The notes: generated by a model not told the origin, from the letters alone. Shown: positions 27,322 through 35,822, numbered from the stretch's first letter. The stretch is DNA of 64,000 nt from Polaribacter gangjinensis (GCF_038024125.1 NZ_CP150662.1:2373501-2437500), one strand, 5' to 3'. Program-made: numbers and translations.

Positions 27322-28344
27322 ATGGAAAATACACATTTACAAGATTACTCTCATAAAAGACTTAACATTCTTACAGGAGAATGGGTGTTGGTTTCGCCTC
27401 ACAGAGCCAAAAGACCTTGGCAAGGTCAAAACGAAGAAATATCTAAGGAAAAAAGACCTGTATACGACCCAAGTTGTTATTTATGCGCAACAAATACACG
27501 TGCAAATGGCGAACAAAATCCTGATTATCAAGATGTATTTGTTTTTGATAATGATTTTGCTGCCTTGCAAAGTGATTCTCCCACTTTTGAAGTCAATGAT
27601 GGATTGTTCAAAGCACAAAGCGAAACTGGGATTTGTAAAGTGATTTGTTTTAGTCCTGATCATTCCAAAAGTTTGGCTGAAATGTCGGTTGCTGAAATCA
27701 AAAAAGTTGTGCACGCTTGGCAAAAAGAATATGTGGAATTAGGAGCTCACGAAATGATTAATTATGTACAAATTTTTGAAAACAAAGGCGCTGTAATGGG
27801 CTGCAGCAATCCTCATCCTCATGGACAAATTTGGAGTCAATCTACCTTACCAAACGAAGTTGAAAAGAAAGATATACAACAACGAATTTATTTTGCATCG
27901 CATCAAAAAAGTTTATTGGAAACCTATTTGAAGCAAGAATTGGAAGCGAAAGAACGTATCATTTTTGAAAATGATGAATTTGTGGTATTGATTCCTTTTT
28001 GGGCAGTTTGGCCTTTTGAAGCAATGATTGCGCCTAAAAAAGCACAAAAAAATATCACCCAATTATCAGATTCTGGAGCAACCAATTTTGCAGAAGCCAT
28101 AGCTGTCATTACAAGTACTTATGACAAATTGTTCAATACGTCTTTTCCATATTCAAGTGGAATTCATCAAGCACCAACAAATGGAGAGGAAAATGAACAT
28201 TGGCATTGGCACATGAGTTTTTACCCACCTTTGTTACGAAGTGCTACTGTAAAGAAATTTATGGTTGGTTATGAGATGTTTGGCTCGCCACAAAGAGATA
28301 TTACAGCCGAAATTGCTGCAAAAAGATTGCGAGATTTGATTTAA
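27322..28344 (+). CDS. galT: Galactose-1-phosphate uridylyltransferase
   Basis: About 340 residues from the ATG at 27322; a longer frame back into galK exists but the protein family begins at this Met. The enzyme exchanges galactose-1-phosphate with UDP-glucose. Seen: RLNILTGEWVLVSPHRAKRPW, zinc-type pair YLCATN following SC, the active-site NPHPHGQIW with the uridylylated His, and HWHWHMSFYPPLLRS at the C-terminus. Last gene of the gntR-galM-galK-galT operon. No galE is present here, so the epimerase must be encoded elsewhere. Confidence 0.97.
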   Translation: MENTHLQDYSHKRLNILTGEWVLVSPHRAKRPWQGQNEEISKEKRPVYDPSCYLCATNTRANGEQNPDYQDVFVFDNDFAALQSDSPTFEVNDGLFKAQSETGICKVICFSPDHSKSLAEMSVAEIKKVVHAWQKEYVELGAHEMINYVQIFENKGAVMGCSNPHPHGQIWSQSTLPNEVEKKDIQQRIYFASHQKSLLETYLKQELEAKERIIFENDEFVVLIPFWAVWPFEAMIAPKKAQKNITQLSDSGATNFAEAIAVITSTYDKLFNTSFPYSSGIHQAPTNGEENEHWHWHMSFYPPLLRSATVKKFMVGYEMFGSPQRDITAEIAAKRLRDLI

Positions 28345-28480
28345 TAACAAAATTGAGCAATATTTTTTTCAATGAAAATTTAATTATTTGCAATAAAACA
28401 ATTCATTTCTTGATTTTTAAGTATTCAAATAAATGAAAAGTAACTATTTGATAAAAGTTTTGAAAGTTTTTGCTTATTAT

Positions 28481-28510
28481 TTGCAATTTTGAATTTAATA
28501 GTTAGATTTG
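28481..28510 (+). promoter_or_regulatory. Promoter of the aromatic amino acid operon
   Basis: TTG (28481-28483), 19 bases, TAGATTTG (28503-28510): full consensus. It lies 22 bases ahead of the leader-peptide ATG at 28533. Confidence 0.75.
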
Positions 28511-28532
28511 TTGCGCAAAAAAACGAAAAGAG

Positions 28533-28610
28533 ATGTTACATAACACTTGGACAGGTTTCTACTTTTACTTTTATTTTTACAATAAAAGCAGAGACTTTGT
28601 GTGTTGTTAA
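28533..28610 (+). CDS. Phe/Tyr leader peptide of the pheA operon attenuator
   Basis: A 25-codon frame (ATG at 28533, TAA at 28608-28610) whose codons 9-16 alternate Phe and Tyr four times (FYFYFYFY), with one Trp at codon 6 and another Phe at codon 22. It lies between a consensus promoter and a terminator hairpin, directly ahead of pheA. This is the arrangement of classical ribosome-mediated attenuation: when charged Phe- or Tyr-tRNA is scarce, the ribosome pauses on these codons. Too short for normal gene finders. The peptide itself needs no function. Confidence 0.88.
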   Translation: MLHNTWTGFYFYFYFYNKSRDFVCC

Positions 28611-28662
28611 AACTAAAAATACATAAAATATAAAGTCTCGAAGTTTTCGAGGCTTTTTTTTT
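28591..28662 (+). terminator. Attenuator: mutually exclusive antiterminator and terminator hairpins
   Basis: Terminator: AAAGTCTCGAA (28632-28642) pairs with TTCGAGGCTTT (28646-28656), an 11-bp stem with one G-U pair and a 3-base loop, followed by T to 28662. Antiterminator: GAGACTTT (28591-28598), located in the last codons of the leader peptide, is perfectly complementary to AAAGTCTC (28632-28639), the 5' arm of the terminator. With wobble pairs the antiterminator extends to about 12 bp (28591-28602 with 28628-28639). Stalling at codons 9-16 leaves 28591 onward free and allows read-through; completing the peptide covers it and allows termination 10 bases before pheA. Confidence 0.88.
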
Positions 28663-28671
28663 AGAATTTAT

Positions 28672-29538
28672 ATGAACAAAATTATAGCCATACAAGGAGC
28701 AAAAGGTTCCAATCATCACAAAGTTGCACAGGACTTTTATGGAGAAGATATTCCTTTAAAGGAATGCATGTCTTTTGATATTTTGGTGGATAGCTTGTTA
28801 GATAAAACTGCTCATATTGGCATCATGGCTTTAGAAAATACAATTGCAGGTTCTATCATTCCGAATTACGCATTGATTGATAAAAACAATTTGCATATTG
28901 TTGGTGAAGAATATTTGAATATTCACCATCATTTGATGGCCTTGAAAGGACAACAAATAGATGATATTCAAGAAGTTTGGTCACATCCAATGGCATTATT
29001 ACAATGTAAGGAGTTTTTTAAAAAATATCCAAATATCAGGATGATTGAAGATGTTGATACAGCAGAAGTTGCCAAACGAATTGCACAAAAACAACTCAAA
29101 GGCATTGCTGCAATTGCACCAAAAATTGCTGCTGAAATCTTTGGTTTGGATGTTTTAGCAGATGATATTCAAACGATTAAAGACAATGCAACACGTTTTG
29201 TGATTGTGCAAACCAATGAATTGCCAGTTGATGAATCACATAATAAAGCGTCTATCAAATTTCAATTGAGTCATAAAAGAGGAAGTTTGGCTGCGATTTT
29301 AAACGCTATGAGCGATTGCAAAATGAACTTGACTAAAATTCAGTCTTTACCAGTTATTGAAACTCCGTGGAAATATTCTTTTTTTGTTGATGTTACTTTT
29401 GAAGATTACAAAGATTATCAAAAAGCCATCTCCTTAATTGCGATTATGGCTGAAAATTTTAAAGTATTGGGAGTGTATAAAAACGGAAGACCACAACCGA
29501 ACTTGAATCCATTTCAAGAAAAACAAGAAACTATATGA
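28672..29538 (+). CDS. pheA: Prephenate dehydratase
   Basis: A 288-residue enzyme converting prephenate to phenylpyruvate. The catalytic PDT domain (residues ~3-185) begins IIAIQGAKGSNHHKVAQDFYG and contains the essential Thr-Arg-Phe in DNATRFVIVQ. The ACT regulatory domain (from ~195: SIKFQLSHKRGSLAAILNAM, with TKIQSLPVIETPWKYSFFVD) should bind phenylalanine for feedback control. No chorismate mutase domain is attached; that activity is fused to the DAHP synthase three genes downstream. First structural gene after the attenuator; overlaps the next gene by 4 bases. Confidence 0.96.
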   Translation: MNKIIAIQGAKGSNHHKVAQDFYGEDIPLKECMSFDILVDSLLDKTAHIGIMALENTIAGSIIPNYALIDKNNLHIVGEEYLNIHHHLMALKGQQIDDIQEVWSHPMALLQCKEFFKKYPNIRMIEDVDTAEVAKRIAQKQLKGIAAIAPKIAAEIFGLDVLADDIQTIKDNATRFVIVQTNELPVDESHNKASIKFQLSHKRGSLAAILNAMSDCKMNLTKIQSLPVIETPWKYSFFVDVTFEDYKDYQKAISLIAIMAENFKVLGVYKNGRPQPNLNPFQEKQETI

Positions 29539-30677
29539 TTGCAGCAGCCAAAAGATTAGATACTGTTCAAGAATACTATTTCTCACAAAAATTGAGGGAA
29601 GTACGCAATTTGCAAATGGCAGGAAAACCTATCATCAATATGGGAATTGGAAGTCCGGATTTGCAACCTCCAACTGCTGTTTTAGAAGCAATTCAAAATA
29701 GTTTGTTTGATGCAGGAGCACATAAATATCAATCATATCAAGGTTTGCCAGAGTTGCGAAAAGCAATGGCAGATTTTTATAAAAATAAGTATCAAGTTGA
29801 TTTAAATCCAGAAAATGAAATCTTGCCTTTGATGGGAAGCAAAGAGGGAATTATGCACATTTCCATGGCTTTTTTAAACGAAGGTGATGGCGTTTTGATT
29901 CCAAATCCTGGGTATCCAACGTACACTTCTGTTACAAATTTGGTAGGAGCAACTCCTGTTTTTTACAATTTGGATGAACAAAATGATTGGCAACCCAATT
30001 TTGATGAACTAGAAAAATTGGATTTATCTAATATCAAAATCATGTGGGTAAATTATCCACACATGCCAACAGGAACCAATGCCACTTTTGAAACCTTAGA
30101 AAAGTTGGTTGCTTTTGGAAAAAAACATCAAATTCTCATCATCAATGACAATCCTTACAGTTTTGTTTTGAGTAAAAATCCGGTTAGTATTTTACGAGTT
30201 GATGGTGCAAAAGAGGTAGCTTTAGAATTGAATTCTCTTAGCAAAACTTTCAATATGGCTGGCTGGAGAGTTGGAATGGTTTTAGGAAAAGCAAGCTATA
30301 TCAACGAAGTTTTGAAAGTAAAAAGCAATATGGATTCAGGCATGTTTTATGGCATTCAAAAAGGAGCCATTAAAGCATTAGAACTAGGTAATGATTGGTT
30401 TGAATCACAAAATAAAGTGTATGAAGAACGTCGAAAATTGATTTGGGAATTGGCTGATAAATTAGAGTGTACCTGTCAAAAAGATTCCACAGGATTATTT
30501 GTGTGGGCGAAAATTCCAGAAGGAAAAAAATCAGAAGAAGTTACAGATGATATCTTGTATGACAAAGATATTTTTATCACTCCAGGAACGGTTTTTGGAT
30601 CTCAGGGAGAAGGATTTATCCGATTTTCATTATGTGTTTCATCCGAAGTTATAAAAGAAGCGATTGCAAGAATATGA
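29535..30677 (+). CDS. Class I/II PLP aminotransferase, probable aromatic aminotransferase
   Basis: A 380-residue fold-type I aminotransferase. Seen: PIINMGIGSPDLQPPTAVLEA at the N-terminus, the cofactor-contacting INDNPYSFVL, and the PLP Lys K237 in LNSLSKTFNMAGWRVGM. Position between prephenate dehydratase and prephenate dehydrogenase, with 4-base ATGA overlaps on both sides, makes it the likely transaminase turning phenylpyruvate and 4-hydroxyphenylpyruvate into Phe and Tyr. Sequence alone would also permit aspartate or diaminopimelate-type activity. Confidence 0.9.
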   Translation: MIAAAKRLDTVQEYYFSQKLREVRNLQMAGKPIINMGIGSPDLQPPTAVLEAIQNSLFDAGAHKYQSYQGLPELRKAMADFYKNKYQVDLNPENEILPLMGSKEGIMHISMAFLNEGDGVLIPNPGYPTYTSVTNLVGATPVFYNLDEQNDWQPNFDELEKLDLSNIKIMWVNYPHMPTGTNATFETLEKLVAFGKKHQILIINDNPYSFVLSKNPVSILRVDGAKEVALELNSLSKTFNMAGWRVGMVLGKASYINEVLKVKSNMDSGMFYGIQKGAIKALELGNDWFESQNKVYEERRKLIWELADKLECTCQKDSTGLFVWAKIPEGKKSEEVTDDILYDKDIFITPGTVFGSQGEGFIRFSLCVSSEVIKEAIARI

Positions 30678-31525
30678 AAAACATATATTTAATAGGAGTT
30701 GGTTTGATAGGAGGTAGTTTTGCGATTGACATCAAAAAACACTTTTCAGATACTATTATGTATGGAATCAGCAGAAAAGAGACTACTTTAGATGAAGCTT
30801 TGTCTTTGAATTTAATTGATAAAAAAGCCACAATTGCCGATTTGCAAAATGCTGATTTGGTGATTATTTCTATACCTGTAGATGCAACTGTAAAATTATT
30901 ACCTACTATTTTAGACAATATTGCCGATCATACTTTAGTGATTGATGCAGGTTCAACCAAAGAAGCGATTTGCAAAGTGGTTGAAAATCATCCCAAAAGA
31001 CGAAATTTTTTGGCCTGTCATCCCATTGCAGGAACAGAAAATTCAGGACCATCAGCAGCCATTCCAAATTTGTATGTAGGTAAAACCAACATCATTTGCG
31101 AAGTAGAAAAAACAACGTTCAAATTGCAAGAAAAAGCATTGCAATTGTTCACAGCAATAGGCATGCGAATTCGCTATATGGATCCTGTTGCGCACGACAA
31201 ACACATTGCGTATGTATCTCATCTTTCGCACATTAGTTCATTCATGTTAGGAAAAACTGTCTTGGAAAAAGAAAAGAATGAACGCGATATTTTTGATATG
31301 GCAGGTTCAGGATTTGCATCAACAGTACGTTTGGCAAAAAGTTCACCAGCAATGTGGACACCCATTTTTAAACAAAATAAGGAAAATGTTATTGAAACAT
31401 TAGAAGAATATATCCATAATTTGCAGCATTTTAAAGAATTGATGCAGCAAGAAAATTTCGATGAAATTTACAACGAAATGGAAAATACCAATTACATAAA
31501 ACAAATATTAAACGGCATCAAATAA
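30674..31525 (+). CDS. tyrA: Prephenate dehydrogenase
   Basis: About 283 residues from the ATG at 30674, which overlaps the aminotransferase stop as ATGA; the longer upstream frame is not needed. Converts prephenate to 4-hydroxyphenylpyruvate with NAD(P). The Rossmann start is NIYLIGVGLIGGSFAIDIKK, the catalytic His region is FLACHPIAGTENSGP, and HIAYVSHLSHISSFML is the helical dimer domain. No ACT or mutase domain is attached. Confidence 0.95.
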   Translation: MKNIYLIGVGLIGGSFAIDIKKHFSDTIMYGISRKETTLDEALSLNLIDKKATIADLQNADLVIISIPVDATVKLLPTILDNIADHTLVIDAGSTKEAICKVVENHPKRRNFLACHPIAGTENSGPSAAIPNLYVGKTNIICEVEKTTFKLQEKALQLFTAIGMRIRYMDPVAHDKHIAYVSHLSHISSFMLGKTVLEKEKNERDIFDMAGSGFASTVRLAKSSPAMWTPIFKQNKENVIETLEEYIHNLQHFKELMQQENFDEIYNEMENTNYIKQILNGIK

Positions 31526-31545
31526 ACGCCAAAAACACCAAAAAA

Positions 31546-32628
31546 ATGAAAAATACAGCAGCATTAAGAACATGGTTGGATGAAATGAATTTAACACATC
31601 CACTAGTAATAGCAGGGCCTTGTAGCGCAGAAACTGAAGAGCAAGTGCTAAAAATTGCACACGAACTAAAAGATTCTGATGTAAATTATTATAGAGCAGG
31701 CATTTGGAAACCAAGAACAAGACCAGGAATGTTTGAAGGTGTTGGAGAAATTGGTTTGCGTTGGTTGAAAAAAGTAAAAGAAGAAACTGGCATGAAAACT
31801 TGTACAGAAGTGGCAAATGCAGCTCATGTAAAGTTGGCAATGGACAATGATGTTGATTTACTTTGGATTGGTGCACGTTCTACAGTTTCACCTTTCATCA
31901 TGCAAGAAATTGCTGATGCATTGCAAGGAACAGACAAAATTGTGTTGGTTAAAAATCCTGTAAATCCTGATTTGGCTTTGTGGTTAGGAGGAATTGAGCG
32001 TTTGTACACAGCAGGAATTAAAAATTTAGGAGCCATTCACAGAGGATTTTCTACCTACGAAAAATCAAAATATCGTAATATTCCTGAATGGCAATTGGCG
32101 ATTGAATTTCAAAATAAATTTCCAGATTTGCCTTTGATTTGCGATCCATCACACATTACAGGAAATAGAAATATGATTTTTGATGTGTCTCAAACTGCCT
32201 TAGATTTGAATTTTGATGGTTTAATGATTGAAACGCATATTGATCCAGACAATGCTTGGAGTGATGCTGCGCAACAAGTTACACCAACCAGATTGAAACA
32301 AATCATGGAAGATTTAAAAATCAGAAAAGAAACAGAAAACGATTCAAAATTCAGAGATTCATTAGAAAATTTACGTGCACAAATCAATGTTATTGATGAT
32401 CAATTGATTGAAATTTTAGGAAAACGTATGAAAGTTGCAGATCAAATTGGATTGTTGAAAAAAGAGAAAAACGTGGCAGTTTTACAATCAAAACGTTGGA
32501 ATGAAATTTTAGGAAATATGGTTTTAGAAGGTGAACAAAGAGGTTTAAGTGAAGAGTTTATCTTGAGAATGTTTAAAGCAATTCACCAAGAATCTATCAA
32601 TCATCAAGAAAAAATTATCAACGGATAA
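31546..32628 (+). CDS. Bifunctional DAHP synthase / chorismate mutase
   Basis: A 360-residue fusion. Residues ~1-255 are a type I-beta (KDPG-aldolase-like) DAHP synthase, the first step of the shikimate pathway: PLVIAGPCSAETEEQVLKIA, WKPRTRPGMFEGVGEIG, RGFSTYEKSKYRN, PLICDPSHITGNR. Residues ~270-355 are an AroQ chorismate mutase: LRAQINVIDDQLIEILGKRM, VADQIGLLKKEKNV. The same fusion is widespread in Bacteroidota and lets chorismate mutase feed back on DAHP synthase. With pheA and tyrA it completes the branch-specific steps; the terminator at 32649 ends the operon. Confidence 0.96.
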   Translation: MKNTAALRTWLDEMNLTHPLVIAGPCSAETEEQVLKIAHELKDSDVNYYRAGIWKPRTRPGMFEGVGEIGLRWLKKVKEETGMKTCTEVANAAHVKLAMDNDVDLLWIGARSTVSPFIMQEIADALQGTDKIVLVKNPVNPDLALWLGGIERLYTAGIKNLGAIHRGFSTYEKSKYRNIPEWQLAIEFQNKFPDLPLICDPSHITGNRNMIFDVSQTALDLNFDGLMIETHIDPDNAWSDAAQQVTPTRLKQIMEDLKIRKETENDSKFRDSLENLRAQINVIDDQLIEILGKRMKVADQIGLLKKEKNVAVLQSKRWNEILGNMVLEGEQRGLSEEFILRMFKAIHQESINHQEKIING

Positions 32629-32648
32629 AATTTTATAAAGCTATTTAT

Positions 32649-32694
32649 AAAAACACCTCACAATTCCAAATCATTGGAAAGTGGGGTGTTTTAT
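32649..32694 (+). terminator. Terminator of the aromatic amino acid operon
   Basis: AAAACACCTCAC (32650-32661) pairs with GTGGGGTGTTTT (32681-32692) with one G-T mismatch pair; an inner TTCCAA/TTGGAA extends the stem. T-rich on the 3' side. Strong intrinsic terminator 20 bases after the stop codon. Confidence 0.9.
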
Positions 32695-32740
32695 TTATAT
32701 GCAATTTTTATAAAATCATTTTTATTCTCATCTTTGTTTT

Positions 32741-33706
32741 ATGACAGGAATTGTATATAAATCTACTGGAAGTTGGTATTGGGTAAAATCCGAAAATAAT
32801 ACTTTTCATAAATGTAGAATTCAGGGAAAATTCAGAATTAAAGGTATCAAAAGTACCAATCCAATTGCGGTTGGTGACAAGGTTTCCTTTTTTTTGGAAA
32901 AAATTGGAGATGAAGAAATTGGCATCATCAAAAACATTCACGATCGTCAAAATTTTATCGCTCGAAAATCAGTAAATCTCTCTAAACAAACCCAAATTAT
33001 TGCAGCCAATATTGATGTCGTTTTTTTATTAATTACCATTGATAATCCACCCACTTTTACCACTTTTATTGATCGATTTTTAGTAACCACAAGAGCTTAC
33101 AGAATTGATACAGTATTGGTTTTTAATAAGATGGATGCATACGAAATTGAACAAAAAGCTGAGGTTTTATATCTGAAAGATATTTATGAAGCCATTGGGT
33201 ATCAATGTATAGAAGTTTCTGCAACTCAAGGTAAAAACATCGATGTTTTAAAAGACATGATGCTTCAAAAAACATCCATGTTTGTTGGGCATTCTGGTGT
33301 TGGAAAATCAACTTTGGTAAATGCGATTGAACCAACATTAAACCTGAAAACAAAACAAATTTCTGAGCAACATAAACAAGGACAACATACTACAACTTTT
33401 GCAGAAATGTTCGATTTGAGTTTTGATGCTCGAATAATAGATACGCCAGGAATCAAAGGTTTTGGCATTGTTGATATTGATAAATACGAATTAAATGATT
33501 ATTTTCCTGAGTTTTTTGAGCTGAAACAACACTGTAAATTCAATAATTGTTTGCATTTAAAAGAGCCCAATTGTGCCGTAAAAGAAGCTTTGGAAGAAGA
33601 TAAAATTTCTTGGTCTCGTTACAAAAGTTATTTGCAAATTTTTAATGGCGAAGAAGATGGTGAGCATTACAGAACGGATAATTGGGATGAAGAAGAAGAG
33701 GATTAA
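32741..33706 (+). CDS. rsgA: Ribosome biogenesis GTPase RsgA
   Basis: A 321-residue circularly permuted GTPase acting late in 30S subunit assembly. N-terminal OB fold (GIVYKSTGSWYWVKSENN), then permuted G motifs: VFNKMDAY (G4), the P-loop GHSGVGKSTLVN (G1, near residue 185) and DTPGIKGFG (G3). The C-terminal zinc knuckle is CKFNNCLHLKEPNC. The ATG at 32741 lies just 4 bases beyond a near-consensus -7 box CATCTTTG (32729-32736), so its mRNA may have hardly any leader. Confidence 0.97.
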   Translation: MTGIVYKSTGSWYWVKSENNTFHKCRIQGKFRIKGIKSTNPIAVGDKVSFFLEKIGDEEIGIIKNIHDRQNFIARKSVNLSKQTQIIAANIDVVFLLITIDNPPTFTTFIDRFLVTTRAYRIDTVLVFNKMDAYEIEQKAEVLYLKDIYEAIGYQCIEVSATQGKNIDVLKDMMLQKTSMFVGHSGVGKSTLVNAIEPTLNLKTKQISEQHKQGQHTTTFAEMFDLSFDARIIDTPGIKGFGIVDIDKYELNDYFPEFFELKQHCKFNNCLHLKEPNCAVKEALEEDKISWSRYKSYLQIFNGEEDGEHYRTDNWDEEEED

Positions 33707-33707
33707 G

Positions 33708-33742
33708 TCCCCTTTGTCTTTCAGACATTTCCCCAAAGGGGA
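33708..33742. repeat. Inverted repeat after rsgA, REP-like
   Basis: TCCCCTTTG (33708-33716) and CAAAGGGGA (33734-33742) form a 9-bp stem with a 17-base loop. Its high GC in an AT-rich spacer resembles dispersed palindromic elements common between flavobacterial genes. May also reduce read-through from rsgA. Confidence 0.55.
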
Positions 33743-33835
33743 AAATCGAATTGTAAAATTCCGATTTTAATTATGTAAAAGTTAACATCATAATCATTAA
33801 TAAAAGGTTTCTTAAATTAAAAAAAATATGAAACT

Positions 33836-34288
33836 ATGAAAGTTGTTATTCAAAGAGTATCAAAAGCTAGCGTTACAATTGCTCAACAAAAAGTAGCTGA
33901 CATTCAACATGGATTGCTAGTTTTGTTGGGTATTATTGATGAAGATTCTCTAGAAGACATCAATTGGTTAGTAAAAAAAATCGTCAATTTGCGCATTTTT
34001 AATGATGAAAATGAGGTAATGAATCTTTCACTAAAAGATGTTAAAGGCGATTTGATTTTGGTAAGTCAATTTACCTTGCATGCATCCACCAAAAAAGGAA
34101 ACAGACCAAGTTATATCAAAGCTGCAAAACCCGAAATTGCCATTCCATTGTATGAGAATTTTATAGTTTCATTGGAAAATGAACTCGAAAAAAAGATACA
34201 AACAGGAGAATTTGGTGCAGATATGAAAGTGAAATTATTGAATGATGGTCCTGTAACTATTATCATGGATTCTAAAAATAAAGAGTAA
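33836..34288 (+). CDS. dtd: D-aminoacyl-tRNA deacylase
   Basis: A 150-residue enzyme that hydrolyses D-amino acids mischarged on tRNA. Family marks are MKVVIQRVSKASVTI at the start, the SQFTLHA motif near residue 78-84, the STKKGNRPSY region, and the cross-subunit Gly-Pro motif NDGPVTIIMDS near the C-terminus. Full length. It opens a run with tatD and tcdA (34394-35754), though a 105-base gap with repeats separates it from them. Confidence 0.97.
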   Translation: MKVVIQRVSKASVTIAQQKVADIQHGLLVLLGIIDEDSLEDINWLVKKIVNLRIFNDENEVMNLSLKDVKGDLILVSQFTLHASTKKGNRPSYIKAAKPEIAIPLYENFIVSLENELEKKIQTGEFGADMKVKLLNDGPVTIIMDSKNKE

Positions 34289-34300
34289 ATTTTAATTAAT

Positions 34301-34325
34301 AATTAAGAATTGGGAATTAAGAATT
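34301..34325. repeat. Short direct repeat in the dtd-tatD spacer
   Basis: AATTAAGAATT at 34301-34311 and again at 34315-34325, separated by GGG. The remaining spacer to 34393 has no recognised element. Confidence 0.45.
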
Positions 34326-34393
34326 TTCAAAAGTGAATCTTAAAAACTATCATTTCTAAACACCGAAAACTAAGCACTAAAAACTCATATTTA

Positions 34394-35035
34394 TTGTATT
34401 TCGATATTCATACACATTCAACGTTAAGCTCAAATCAGGTTTTTACGATTCAAAATAGGTATCCAACTTCGGATGATTTTTCAAGACCTTTTTCAATAGG
34501 ATTGCACCCTTGGTTTTTGAAAAAAGAGACTGCTGAAATAGAACTAAGTTTGTTGGAGGAAAAATTGCAACATTCCAAATGTTTTGCACTTGGTGAATGT
34601 GGCTTGGATAAAGCGATTGAAACCAATTTCGATTTTCAAAAAGCAATTTTCATCAAACAAATTCATCTTTCTGAAAAGTATCAAAAACCCATCATCATTC
34701 ATTGTGTGCGTGCTTTTCAAGAAATTATTGAAATCAAAAAAGTACAAAAACCTTCACAACCTTGGATTATTCATGGTTTTCAAAAAGATAAACAATTGGC
34801 TTTTACTTTGATAGAAAATGGATTTTTACTTTCATTTGGAGCAGCTGTTTTAGAAAGTACAAAAGTTCAAGAAGCAATTTCAGCAATTTCAATCGATAAA
34901 ATTTTTATTGAAACCGACAATTCAGAGGTTTCAATTCAAGAAATTTATCAGAAAATTTCAAACATTAAAAAAGTTCCATTAGAGAAACTAAAAGAACAAA
35001 TTCACATAAATTTCAAATATATTTTTACATCATGA
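34394..35035 (+). CDS. TatD-family metal-dependent hydrolase
   Basis: A 213-residue amidohydrolase-like TIM barrel, shorter than the ~260 residues of E. coli TatD but typical of the small Bacteroidota group. Metal and active-site residues are all present: FDIHTHS, LGECGLDK, IIHCVRA, IIHGFQ and FIETDNSE. TatD proteins are metal-dependent deoxyribonucleases. The start is a TTG at 34394, since no ATG precedes the first conserved strand. It overlaps tcdA by 4 bases, so the two are translationally coupled. Confidence 0.88.
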   Translation: MYFDIHTHSTLSSNQVFTIQNRYPTSDDFSRPFSIGLHPWFLKKETAEIELSLLEEKLQHSKCFALGECGLDKAIETNFDFQKAIFIKQIHLSEKYQKPIIIHCVRAFQEIIEIKKVQKPSQPWIIHGFQKDKQLAFTLIENGFLLSFGAAVLESTKVQEAISAISIDKIFIETDNSEVSIQEIYQKISNIKKVPLEKLKEQIHINFKYIFTS

Positions 35036-35754
35036 GTTGGTTAGAACGCACAGAATTATTGATACAAAAAGAAGGTATTGAAACACTTAAAAACGCCCAT
35101 ATTTTAATTGTTGGTTTGGGTGGAGTTGGCTCTTTTGCTGCCGAATTTATTGCCAGAGCAGGAGTACAAAATGTAACTTTAGTTGATGGTGATGTTTTTG
35201 ATATAACAAACATTAACAGGCAATTGACTGCCTTACAATCAACCGTTGGAAAATCAAAAGCACTAGTTTTAAAAGAACGATTGTTAGACATCAATCCAAC
35301 AATGCACATTGAAACCATTCAAGATTTTTTAACTCCCGAAAAAGCCTTTGTAATAGTTACAGAAAAATTTGATTTTGTGATGGACTGTATAGATAGCATT
35401 TCGCCAAAACTTAATTTATTGATAGCTGCAAAACGAAAAAAAGTAAAAGTAATTAGTTCAATGGGTGCAGGAGGTAAAATGGATGTATCAAAAGTTAAGG
35501 TAGCAGAAATCAGTAAAACAAACAATTGCTCAATGGCAAGAGTGATTAGAAGAAGATTAAAAAAAGAAGGAATTCAAAAAGGAATTAAAGTTGTTTTTTC
35601 TGAAGAAATGCAACAAGAATCAAGTTTACGATTGGTAGAAAATGCACAATATAAAAAGTCATTTTACGGTACTATCAGTTTTATGCCAGCAGCTTTTGGG
35701 TTGCATGCAGCTGCTTATGTTATTAATTATTTGTTAAAAAATGATAAAAAATAA
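35032..35754 (+). CDS. tcdA: tRNA threonylcarbamoyladenosine dehydratase TcdA
   Basis: A 240-residue E1-like (ThiF/MoeB fold) enzyme that activates and cyclises t6A to ct6A in tRNA. Seen: the ATP loop HILIVGLGGVGSFAAEFIARAGV, LVDGDVFDITNINRQLTAL with the conserved Arg finger, and DFVMDCIDSISPKLNLL. The late cysteine NNCSMARVIRRRLKKEG region is conserved in the family. Functionally linked to tsaB at the start of the window (same modification), though the two are 34 kb apart. Confidence 0.94.
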   Translation: MSWLERTELLIQKEGIETLKNAHILIVGLGGVGSFAAEFIARAGVQNVTLVDGDVFDITNINRQLTALQSTVGKSKALVLKERLLDINPTMHIETIQDFLTPEKAFVIVTEKFDFVMDCIDSISPKLNLLIAAKRKKVKVISSMGAGGKMDVSKVKVAEISKTNNCSMARVIRRRLKKEGIQKGIKVVFSEEMQQESSLRLVENAQYKKSFYGTISFMPAAFGLHAAAYVINYLLKNDKK

Positions 35755-35757
35755 TTT

Positions 35758-35798
35758 CCATGGAAAATAAATTTATATATTTGCCATGGAAAATAAAT
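35758..35798 (+). promoter_or_regulatory. YceI-gene promoter flanked by a 15-bp direct repeat
   Basis: TATATTTG (35776-35783) is a full -7 match 39 bases before the start codon. The identical 15-mer CCATGGAAAATAAAT lies on each side, at 35758-35772 and 35784-35798 (26-bp period, each containing the CCATGG palindrome). No TTG is found at the -33 position, suggesting dependence on an activator or occlusion by a protein bound to the repeats. Confidence 0.6.
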
Positions 35799-35822
35799 AA
35801 CATCAATTTAAAAACAATCAAA

